From positions 1 through 7,369 of the forward strand of contig JAJFHW010000040.1 of NCBI GenBank assembly GCA_021775385.1: a stretch of DNA of 7,369 bases, written 5' to 3'. Shown here in pieces: positions 1 through 6,094 of the stretch. The notes under the pieces are model-generated. The model made no database searches, was not told the origin of the DNA, and saw only the letters and a program-made list of their open reading frames with translations. The translations under genes were made by a program, and so were the position numbers. Source of the DNA: Hyphomicrobiales bacterium (GTDB lineage Bacteria; Pseudomonadota; Alphaproteobacteria; Rhizobiales; HXMU1428-3). Within the stretch, counting starts at the first letter, position 1. Every line of letters begins with the position of its first letter.

Positions 1-139
1 CATCAACTACATGCTGAATGATAGGACGATCAACAATTGTTAGCATCTCTTTTGGCATAGCTTTTGTTGCAGGTAAAAACCTTGTACCAAGTCCTGCAAC
101 AGGTAAAATTGCTTTCCGAATAGGTTTTTTCGTTCCCAA
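1..139 (-). CDS. galU: UTP--glucose-1-phosphate uridylyltransferase, N-terminal fragment (cut by window edge)
   Basis: Only the first 46 codons are in the window. GalU joins glucose-1-phosphate and UTP to give UDP-glucose and pyrophosphate in the cytoplasm, supplying exopolysaccharide, LPS and glucan synthesis and the substrate for GalE. The visible residues read from about 8 onward as the nucleotidyltransferase signature: R8-K-A-I-L-P-V-A, then G16[17 protein letters not shown], which is the NTP-binding loop with the conserved Lys of PKEM, followed by I-V-D-R-P. The start is TTG at 139-137: no in-frame ATG lies upstream, the protein aligns with family N-termini from there, and an AAAGGGG ribosome site sits 8 nt before it. 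It is divergent from galE across a 417-bp gap. Family identity is very secure; the rest of the protein cannot be assessed. Confidence 0.93.
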   Translation of the reverse strand, partial: MGTKKPIRKAILPVAGLGTRFLPATKAMPKEMLTIVDRPIIQHVVD

Positions 140-147
140 AATTCTTA

Positions 148-154
148 CCCCTTT
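148..154 (-). promoter_or_regulatory. Ribosome binding site of galU
   Basis: Read on the minus strand this is AAAGGGG, 8 nt before the TTG at 139. It decides the start because no in-frame ATG is available nearby. The only other in-frame near-cognate codon is the ATT directly before the TTG, which is much less likely. Confidence 0.6.
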
Positions 155-185
155 AAATGTATGTATGAATAAGCCAAACTAACAG

Positions 186-264
186 AGTCCGCTTTAAAAA
201 ACTACAGCCTAACAGAGCGTTTCACTCAAAAGTGGTTACGGACATTGGGTAAATGAAGCGGACT
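186..264. repeat. 79-bp element bounded by a 9-bp perfect inverted repeat (AGTCCGCTT / AAGCGGACT)
   Basis: The left arm is at 186-194 and the right arm at 256-264. Between them is a small internal hairpin (CACT at 223-226 with AGTG at 231-234, loop CAAA). The dyad lies about 50 bp before the galU start, so on the minus strand it could be part of the galU leader RNA. It could equally be a small terminal-inverted-repeat element, but the flanks (ACAG on the left, AAGA on the right) show no clear target-site duplication. Function is not determined; the inverted repeat itself is seen directly. Confidence 0.55.
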
Positions 265-267
265 AAG

Positions 268-300
268 ACCATATAAATAACAAACTATTTACCATATAAA
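268..300. repeat. Direct repeat ACCATATAAA, two copies 23 bp apart
   Basis: Identical 10-mers occur at 268-277 and 291-300. The start-to-start distance of 23 bp is close to two helical turns, which would put the two copies on a similar face of the DNA and could suit a pair of regulator half-sites. In AT-rich intergenic DNA a chance match cannot be excluded. Confidence 0.35.
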
Positions 301-556
301 AATGAAATTCATAGCGATAAACAGTGAATTAATATGTCATATGATATGGAGTTGTAGCTTTATTTTAAAACTATGTTTCAGAACTAAGTGATTTCCTGAA
401 AAAAAGGAACCGCACTTTTGAGGCAAAGCTGCAACAAATAAAAAAATTAAATGAAAATATGAAGGCATGTAGTTAAATTGTTTTCTCATGTAGATAAATA
501 ATCTTCATAAGAATGCATCATATCACCTGCAATGATATAAGGGTAAAGGGTTTAGT

Positions 557-1549
557 ATGGCAATCTTGGTAACAGGTGGCGCGGGTTTCATTGGTAGCCA
601 CACAGCTTTAGCTCTACGAGATAGAGATGAGGATGTGATAATCCTTGATAACCTAAGTACAGGGTTTGAATGGGCAATCCCCAAAGGTGCTGAATTAGTC
701 GTTGGAGATATTGCTGATAAAGACTTGGTCTCAACCATCATTCAAACACGCAATATCTCAGCCATCATCCATTTTGCAGGCTCAATTGTTGTCCCAGAAT
801 CAATTGAAGATCCTCTTGGTTATTATCATAATAATACCTGTAAATCTCGAGATCTAATTGCCTGTGCAGTGGCTAATGATGTGAAAAATTTAATATTTTC
901 ATCGACCGCAGCTGTCTATGGTATGCCAGAAGTAAACCCTGTTACTGAAGAGGCTGTAAAGGCACCAATCTCTCCTTACGGCACGTCAAAGCTGATGACC
1001 GAATATATGTTGAGAGACACGTCTATTGCAACAGATCTGAATTATGTAGCTCTTCGATATTTTAATGTGGCTGGAGCTGACCCAAAAGGTAGAGCCGGAC
1101 AATCAACCCCTAAAGCTACACATCTAATCAAAGTAGCCTCAGAAATTATTCATGGGCCGCGAACTGAAATGAATGTCTTTGGTACAGACTATCCAACAAA
1201 TGATGGCTCCTGTATCCGTGATTATATCCATGTTTCAGACTTGGCAACGGCTCATTGTATCGCACTAGATCATCTACAAAAAGGCGGAGAGAGTAAAGTC
1301 TACAATTGCGGTTATGGCAAAGGCTTTTCTGTTCTTGAGGTGATAGATGCTGTCAAACGAGCATCAGGCCAGGACTTTACAGTTCATTTGGCAGATCGTC
1401 GTCCAGGAGATCCGGCTGAACTGGTTGCTAGTTCGAAATTGATCAGAGATGAACTCGGTTGGAAACCTGAATATGATGATCTAGATCTAATTGTTTCGCA
1501 TGCCCTTGCATGGGAAGAAAAATTAAACACGCTTAGAAAAGCATCATAA
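557..1549 (+). CDS. galE: UDP-glucose 4-epimerase (GalE/ExoB)
   Basis: A cytoplasmic extended short-chain dehydrogenase of 330 residues that interconverts UDP-glucose and UDP-galactose with tightly bound NAD. The N-terminal Rossmann motif is T6-G-G-A-G-F-I-G13, and Asp31 at the end of beta-2 would hold the adenosine ribose. The catalytic set is S-S-T at 115-117 (Thr117 at the place of E. coli Ser124) with Y141-x-x-x-K145 in SPYGTSK. Also present are the R-Y-F-N-V-A-G stretch (167-173), the RDYIHVSDLA stretch (221-230) and the RRPGDPAELVASS substrate-side region (281-293). Length is close to the 338-residue E. coli enzyme. The ATG at 557 has AAAGGG 6 nt upstream. It diverges from galU, whose product makes its substrate. 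In rhizobia the orthologue is often called exoB and feeds exopolysaccharide synthesis. Activity on N-acetylated sugars cannot be decided from sequence alone. Confidence 0.93.
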   Translation: MAILVTGGAGFIGSHTALALRDRDEDVIILDNLSTGFEWAIPKGAELVVGDIADKDLVSTIIQTRNISAIIHFAGSIVVPESIEDPLGYYHNNTCKSRDLIACAVANDVKNLIFSSTAAVYGMPEVNPVTEEAVKAPISPYGTSKLMTEYMLRDTSIATDLNYVALRYFNVAGADPKGRAGQSTPKATHLIKVASEIIHGPRTEMNVFGTDYPTNDGSCIRDYIHVSDLATAHCIALDHLQKGGESKVYNCGYGKGFSVLEVIDAVKRASGQDFTVHLADRRPGDPAELVASSKLIRDELGWKPEYDDLDLIVSHALAWEEKLNTLRKAS

Positions 1550-1612
1550 ACACATAAATCGCCATATTTTCAAATCATTCTTCTAAAATAGTGTGTAAAT
1601 ACAAAAGCAAGT

Positions 1613-1630
1613 GAGTGCATTTTTGCACTC
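1613..1630. repeat. Perfect 7-bp hairpin GAGTGCA-TTTT-TGCACTC after galE
   Basis: The stem pairs 1613-1619 with 1624-1630 around a TTTT loop, 64 bp after the galE stop and 46 bp before the next start. A downstream T-run is missing on both strands, so it is not a textbook intrinsic terminator. It may end or stabilise the galE transcript, or act as an operator of the downstream gene. Confidence 0.45.
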
Positions 1631-1675
1631 GGCATCTAAAGTTAAAGCACACGTATTTTTGAAAAGGGTGAATTC

Positions 1676-3076
1676 ATGAAGCGCGATAATCAGTGCAGAA
1701 AAACAAAGAGCATGAAATTCATGTGCTTTATTCTTTGCGGCATAGGCGGCATAGTAAGTGCTTCATTATCAAGCCATGTCCTTCACGCCGCCCAAGAGCA
1801 AAAAACTACTGACACCAACCTGGCAACTTGGAAAAAAGAACTTTGGAATAAAGCTGAGCGGCTCTCTATTCGTCGGACAACATTTGACAAAGCCATAGAA
1901 GCCCAAGAGCCTAATTATAAACTACCGAGGGTTCGAACACATAAAACCTGGGATAGAATAGCTAGAATTCAGCAAAACAACAAAGCCAGTCCATCTATTA
2001 AAAAACTGACCAAAGATGGATTGCCTATCTCTTGTTCGCGTCCAAGACAAAATGAATTTCTTTTCCCAACCAAATATTTCCCACAAAAACATATGAATTC
2101 GTTAGTTGGAAGAGGTCAGAAATTAAGAAAAAAATATGGTCGCACGTTCAAACAAATAGAAGAAAAATACGGTGTCGACATCAGGGCTGTCTTGGGTATT
2201 TGGGGCAGGGAAACAGCCTTTGGTGCAGCTAAAAATCGTTTCCATGGAGTAAGAACACTGCTTTCACTGGCCTTTGCCGGTGCACCAGAAAAACGTGAAC
2301 AACATACTAAAAATCTACTAAGTGCCCTTAAGTTTATCGATGAGGGGCATATTTCCATAAAAGAATTCAAAACATCTTTTGCAGGAGCCACCGGCTATCC
2401 TCAATTCACACCAGATGTATTCGAACAATATGCGGTTGATTGGGATGGTGATGGCCGTAAAAACATTTGGTCCAATGTTCCAGACGCAGTTGCATCAGCA
2501 GCAAATTATTTAAAGGGCATAGGGTGGCAACAAAACCAAACGTGGGGTTATGAGGTGGATGTACCTGATAATTTTGATTGTTGGCAAGAGGGGCCAAAAA
2601 GTAGAATGCCCGTTTCGAAGTGGCTGAAACAAGGAGTGCGCCGGGTAAATACCACAGAAGATAGGGCACAAAAATTTCCCAATGAACAACTATTAGCTCA
2701 ATTCATGGCACCTGCTGGAATGAAGGGACCAAAATTCTTAGTTTTTGAAAATTTTGAGGTCTTTCGCAGGTATAATAAAGCAGACCTTTACGCACTTTTC
2801 GTAGGGCAACTAGGGAATAAAATTTATTGTAATGGCAATGTAAAGAATTGTGAATTTCGAAAACCATGGCCTCAAAAAGATACATTCAATTTTTCCCGCA
2901 AACGTATCTGTGAAATGCAAACTCATTTAAAAAAATTAAAAGCATCAGATGAAACACCAGATGGGTTGTTTGGCGGCAAAACACGTAGAGGGATTGGGAC
3001 ATTCGAACAACAAAACAATCTTCGTAAAACCTGTTTTCACTCAAAAAGACTATTAAAAATATTAAAACAAAATTAG
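1676..3076 (+). CDS. MltB-family lytic murein transglycosylase, cysteine-rich paralogue
   Basis: A secreted 466-residue enzyme of the MltB/Slt35 type (SLT_2 fold), expected to cleave MurNAc-GlcNAc bonds of peptidoglycan with formation of 1,6-anhydroMurNAc. It has a signal peptide: basic start, hydrophobic stretch about 15-36, cleavage near Ala38-39, and no lipobox. The catalytic glutamate is Glu179 in GIWGRETAFG. Ser234 and Gln243 lie in SFAGATGYPQF, matching E. coli MltB Ser216 and Gln225. An EF-hand-like loop starts at Asp255 (D-W-D-G-D-G). A degenerate C-terminal peptidoglycan-binding repeat covers about 410-463 (DGLFGGKTRRGI). The mature part has six cysteines (120, 302, 385, 392, 412, 453). 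About 35 extra residues precede the QNEF motif (125-128) compared with the next gene. The ATG at 1676 has AAGGG 7 nt upstream; ATG 1712 is an alternative. Substrate preference is not known. Confidence 0.88.
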   Translation: MKRDNQCRKTKSMKFMCFILCGIGGIVSASLSSHVLHAAQEQKTTDTNLATWKKELWNKAERLSIRRTTFDKAIEAQEPNYKLPRVRTHKTWDRIARIQQNNKASPSIKKLTKDGLPISCSRPRQNEFLFPTKYFPQKHMNSLVGRGQKLRKKYGRTFKQIEEKYGVDIRAVLGIWGRETAFGAAKNRFHGVRTLLSLAFAGAPEKREQHTKNLLSALKFIDEGHISIKEFKTSFAGATGYPQFTPDVFEQYAVDWDGDGRKNIWSNVPDAVASAANYLKGIGWQQNQTWGYEVDVPDNFDCWQEGPKSRMPVSKWLKQGVRRVNTTEDRAQKFPNEQLLAQFMAPAGMKGPKFLVFENFEVFRRYNKADLYALFVGQLGNKIYCNGNVKNCEFRKPWPQKDTFNFSRKRICEMQTHLKKLKASDETPDGLFGGKTRRGIGTFEQQNNLRKTCFHSKRLLKILKQN

Positions 3077-3311
3077 AGCAATTTTGGTCAAAAATTAAGA
3101 ATCTAAGAAGTCAACAAAATGCCAAAATCCATAGGTATTACTTCACTTTAAGAGTATATGAGTGAAAGAATTACAGACTATTCGTATAGAAAATCATCGG
3201 ATAGACTGGAAAAGCTAAAAAACGGGCCCCACTTCTAAAAAAAGAAGACGTTCCCCAAAAGTGACGTAAGAGCCACTAAAAATCGAATAGCTGAAAAAGA
3301 AGATACTCAAA
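3077..3311. other. Intergenic region between the two transglycosylase genes, with dyads
   Basis: No gene is seen in these 235 bp. An imperfect dyad spans 3135-3174, with a core of TTCACT (3142-3147) and AGTGAA (3161-3166). A second small hairpin is CTTCT (3232-3236) with AGAAG (3243-3247), just after the palindrome GGGCCC at 3224-3229. CACTT at 3230-3234 can alternatively pair with AAGTG at 3259-3263, so two exclusive structures are possible. These may belong to the promoter or leader of the second transglycosylase gene; no clear -35/-10 pair was found. Confidence 0.4.
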
Positions 3312-4589
3312 ATGACACTCAATAAATATATAAGAACACGGCTGTTTGCGTCATATAGAAGGTGCTACGTCTCTTTTATGTATAAAATTCTCTTGAAAAC
3401 AACATTAATTACAGCATTAGTTTTTGTGATCTGTACGCTAATAACAGTACCCGTTAAGGCGAATACAAACGCCGAGTTTTATACTTTTTTGGATAAATTC
3501 TGGCTCACAGCAAAAAAAGAAGGCATTAAACGAGATATCTTTGTGAAAGCTTTCACGGGGCTTAAAATAGATGCGGAAGTTAAAAAAGCACAAAAAAATC
3601 AGCCTGAGTTTGTTACTCCAGTTTGGTCCTACATAGAGCGAGCCGTATCTGAAAAAAGGTTGGAATTTGGCCAAAAAGAAATGATTGAAAAAGCCGAAAT
3701 TCTCCAAAAAATTGAAAATAAATATGGTGTAGAAAAACAAATTCTATTGGCCATTTGGGGATTAGAAAGCACCTTTGGTCGAAATAAAGGCAAGAAGGAT
3801 GTTATCAAGTCTCTTGCCACTATGGCGTTCAGAGGCAAACGAACCAAATATGGCCGCAAACAACTCATCGCAGCCTTAAAAATAATACAGCGTGGCGACA
3901 TATCACTTGAAGAATTTAAAGGCTCATGGGCGGGTGCAATGGGGCACACACAATTTATTCCCGTGACCTATAATCACTATGCCGTAGACTTTACAGGAGA
4001 TGGCAAGAGAGATATTTGGAATTCAGTAAGTGATGCTTTGGCTTCAACCGCCAATTATTTAAAGCGTTCTGGATGGCAAACGGGGAAAACCTGGGGCTAT
4101 GAAGTTCAACTGCCGGCCAATTATAATTACTTCAGATCTGGCCGCGGCATAAAAAAAACAATAAGAGAATGGCGCAGACTAGGTATCAGTCGTGTAAATG
4201 GACGTGATTTCCCAAGACCAAATGATGTAGCTGAATTACTCTTACCAGCTGGAGCAAATGGTCCAGCATTCTTAGCGCTAAAGAACTTCCGTGTTTTAAT
4301 GAGATACAATGTTTCTGTATCATATGTTCTAGCAGTCGGTCATTTAGGTGACAGATTACTAGGTTACGGGCCGTTTATAAGGCCGTGGCCAAAAACGGAT
4401 AGAAAATTAAAATATGTGGAGCAAAAGGAGCTTCAAAGGCTATTAGCCCGAAAGGGGTATAAAATTGGCAAGATTGACGGTAAAATAGGTGGAGCGACAA
4501 AGAAAGCAATTAGGGGTTTCCAAAAGAACAACGGTTTACCAGCTGATGGTTATCCAAGTTACGCTGTACTTGAAAAATTACGCCAATAA
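3312..4589 (+). CDS. MltB-family lytic murein transglycosylase with C-terminal peptidoglycan-binding domain
   Basis: The second transglycosylase of the pair (425 residues) is closer to the family consensus. Its signal segment (about 24-47) ends in V-K-A50, giving export to the periplasm. The QPEF motif is at 97-100. Catalytic Glu152 lies in AIWGLESTFG, and Ser205 and Gln214 in SWAGAMGHTQF. An EF-hand-like loop covers 226-237 (D226, T228, D230, N237), as in Slt35. The C-terminal domain (about 367-423) is a well-kept PG_binding_1 repeat with LQRLL, GKIDGKIGGATKKAIRGFQ and a final helix. The mature protein has no cysteine, unlike the preceding paralogue. The start is uncertain: ATG 3312 has only a weak AGAAGA site 8 nt before it, while ATG 3378 (Met23) would give a neater signal peptide but its AGAAGG lies 15 nt away. 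The gene ends 50 bp before the DUF459 gene, suggesting co-transcription. Cleavage of glycan strands is inferred from the family. Confidence 0.9.
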   Translation: MTLNKYIRTRLFASYRRCYVSFMYKILLKTTLITALVFVICTLITVPVKANTNAEFYTFLDKFWLTAKKEGIKRDIFVKAFTGLKIDAEVKKAQKNQPEFVTPVWSYIERAVSEKRLEFGQKEMIEKAEILQKIENKYGVEKQILLAIWGLESTFGRNKGKKDVIKSLATMAFRGKRTKYGRKQLIAALKIIQRGDISLEEFKGSWAGAMGHTQFIPVTYNHYAVDFTGDGKRDIWNSVSDALASTANYLKRSGWQTGKTWGYEVQLPANYNYFRSGRGIKKTIREWRRLGISRVNGRDFPRPNDVAELLLPAGANGPAFLALKNFRVLMRYNVSVSYVLAVGHLGDRLLGYGPFIRPWPKTDRKLKYVEQKELQRLLARKGYKIGKIDGKIGGATKKAIRGFQKNNGLPADGYPSYAVLEKLRQ

Positions 4590-4639
4590 ATACAAACTTA
4601 AAATGAATTCACCATCTCCGGATAAAGGTTTCCACATAA

Positions 4640-6031
4640 ATGGAATTTGAGACAGAGATGCAGATACGAAGAAGGCTTAGAGTCAAAAAGATTAGTATGA
4701 CGATGAAATTTCACCATATGATCCTGATGGGCATACTTTGCCTTGGCGCAATAGCAGCAACTTTTGTTTCTACAATCTCAAAGTTGCATGCGGCTGAATC
4801 TGTCTCCACATCATATGTAAATCCATTTCCGGCTGGCGGAACATATAAGATATTGATAATCGGAGATAACTATGCAGATGGTCTCTCGCTCGGTTTGCGT
4901 TCAGCTACAGTAATAAATAAAAAAGTCAGTCTTTTTCGTGAGGTTTCTTATGGGGCTAGCCTCTTGCAGAAGAAGCGCTCCAATTGGTTGAAAAAAGTAG
5001 ACACCATTTTGCAAAAACGAGTTTACGATATTGCTGTTGTTATGGTTGGTTATGGTGACAGACGTTCAGTTAAAGTCAAAGGTAAATGGCATAATATGGA
5101 CACACCTGAATGGCGCACTGAATACCGTAAAAAAATAACGGCGCTATTGAGGAAGTTAGCAGTTAAAAAAATTGCGACCTATTGGGTTGGTATGCCTCTT
5201 GTAAGAGGGCGTAAAACAGCAGCAGGTCTGAAAATCATAAACGAAGTGGCAAGAAGTCAAACAGGTAGCGCCAGAGTGAAGTTTATAGACAACTGGTTGC
5301 ACTTTGCTAATGAAGATGGTCAATACACCCAGTATGGACCAGATGTGAATGGTAAAATTCGTCTACTAAGACCAAAAGATGGATTGTTTTTCACACGTGC
5401 AGGCTATGAAAAATTAGGTCACTTCGTTTACAGGTTTATTCAAAAAGACTTAAGAGAAGCAAAAGCCGAGCGTAATATCCCTCTCTTTGGCGATAATTCA
5501 GAACAAGATTATCTATTGCAAAGACATGCACTCGATGACCCTAAAAAAAGAAGAAGACGCGCGGCCTTAAAAGCAAGAAATCAAGGCAAGGAACTAAAGA
5601 ACAAAATCAAACAATTATCAGGTGTAGGTTTGCAGAGAAATAAATATGATACCGCAAAACATTCATCCATTACGATTGATGCTGATAAATCAGGAACGGG
5701 CAAAGCCATAACAATGCAAATTGTAAGGCCTGCAATTCCAGCAGCGGCCTTTTCAATTTCGCGGCGGTCTTCAAATTCATCAAGTTCAGATGGGGATGTA
5801 AACGGAGCTGAAGTATTAAATGAGGTTATAGGCAATACTATAGGTCTCTCATTATCCTCAGTATCACAGCAACTTCAGTCAAACAAATCCAATCGGCGCA
5901 TACCTCTAACTCAAACCCCTTATTATAAATTGTTAGTACGAGGAGACGCACTACAATCTAAATCAGGCCGCGCAGATCATTTTTCTTGGATACCAGAAGC
6001 ATCAGTTTCAAATGCCTCAGATAAAAAGTAA
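4640..6031 (+). CDS. Secreted DUF459 (SGNH-fold) protein with substituted catalytic residues
   Basis: A 463-residue exported protein. The signal segment (about 27-49) ends in L-H-A51 and is preceded by a long basic stretch (RRRLRVKK). An SGNH-like core covers about 68-270: block I is I-L-I-I-G-D-N77, block III is V-M-V-G-Y-G139-D, then PEWRTEY (156-162), and block V is D248-G-L-F250-F-T. Standard SGNH hydrolases have Ser, Asn and His at 77, 139 and 250. All three are changed here, so simple esterase activity is doubtful. After 270 come a basic stretch (PKKRRRR, 301-307), a Ser-rich, probably disordered segment (372-385), and a C-terminal motif GRADHFSW (443-450) that I recall from related rhizobial proteins. 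The ribosome site AAAGG lies 11 nt before ATG 4640; ATG 4697 or 4703 would give a shorter signal peptide. It follows two transglycosylase genes, so a peptidoglycan or polysaccharide role is plausible but unproven. Confidence 0.8.
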   Translation: MEFETEMQIRRRLRVKKISMTMKFHHMILMGILCLGAIAATFVSTISKLHAAESVSTSYVNPFPAGGTYKILIIGDNYADGLSLGLRSATVINKKVSLFREVSYGASLLQKKRSNWLKKVDTILQKRVYDIAVVMVGYGDRRSVKVKGKWHNMDTPEWRTEYRKKITALLRKLAVKKIATYWVGMPLVRGRKTAAGLKIINEVARSQTGSARVKFIDNWLHFANEDGQYTQYGPDVNGKIRLLRPKDGLFFTRAGYEKLGHFVYRFIQKDLREAKAERNIPLFGDNSEQDYLLQRHALDDPKKRRRRAALKARNQGKELKNKIKQLSGVGLQRNKYDTAKHSSITIDADKSGTGKAITMQIVRPAIPAAAFSISRRSSNSSSSDGDVNGAEVLNEVIGNTIGLSLSSVSQQLQSNKSNRRIPLTQTPYYKLLVRGDALQSKSGRADHFSWIPEASVSNASDKK

Positions 6032-6032
6032 G

Positions 6033-6081
6033 TTCCTTCAATTCCACTATACGAAGAAGGAAGTGCTCTTCTTCAGAGCAC
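6033..6081. repeat. Two directly adjacent hairpins after the DUF459 stop codon
   Basis: Hairpin 1 pairs TTCCTTC (6033-6039) with GAAGGAA (6056-6062). Hairpin 2 pairs GTGCTCT (6063-6069) with AGAGCAC (6075-6081) around the loop TCTTC. They abut without an unpaired base, so the stems could stack. A third pairing, GAAGAAG (6053-6059) with CTTCTTC (6068-6074), is incompatible with both. The region starts one base after the stop codon, suggesting a role at the 3' end of the transcript. Confidence 0.5.
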
Positions 6082-6094
6082 GAACATGACGTCA

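Larger units (their letters stand above)
140..556. other. Divergent galU-galE intergenic region, AT-rich, no gene
   Basis: This 417-bp stretch separates the divergent galU and galE starts and must hold the promoters of both. I see no coding sequence in it. It carries a 9-bp perfect inverted repeat (186-194 with 256-264), a direct repeat CTAACAGAG (179-187 and 209-217), a direct repeat ACCATATAAA (268-277 and 291-300), an inverted repeat AATTCA/TGAATT (306-311 with 325-330), and a small hairpin TTCCT/AGGAA (393-397 with 405-409). No convincing sigma-70 promoter stands out. A weak candidate for galE is TTAAAT at 473-478 with TAAATA at 495-500, spaced 16 bp. The galE ribosome site AAAGGG lies at 545-550. 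Confidence 0.6.

Noticed and set aside
186..264. Insertion sequence or MITE
   Set aside because: The inverted ends are real, but there is no target-site duplication and no second copy in the window, so it is kept only as an inverted repeat.
393..409. Terminator hairpin TTCCT/AGGAA upstream of galE
   Set aside because: Only five pairs, lying between two divergent genes where no transcript needs to end; the A-run is in the loop.
523..741. Minus-strand open frame over the galE start
   Set aside because: It is antisense to the strongly conserved galE N-terminus, with no recognisable protein features; a shadow frame.
1724..1740. Lipobox in the first transglycosylase (Cys17 or Cys21)
   Set aside because: The residue before each Cys (Met or Leu) is not Gly, Ala or Ser, so lipoprotein processing is unlikely.
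2116..2885. Three minus-strand open frames inside the first transglycosylase gene
   Set aside because: All are antisense to catalytic and C-terminal domains that are clearly conserved; their translations show no family pattern.
3438..4309. Minus-strand open frames inside the second transglycosylase gene
   Set aside because: They overlap each other and the conserved MltB domain on the other strand; no ribosome site or domain supports them.
5581..5835. Minus-strand open frame in the DUF459 gene
   Set aside because: It lies antisense to the low-complexity tail; composition explains the open frame.
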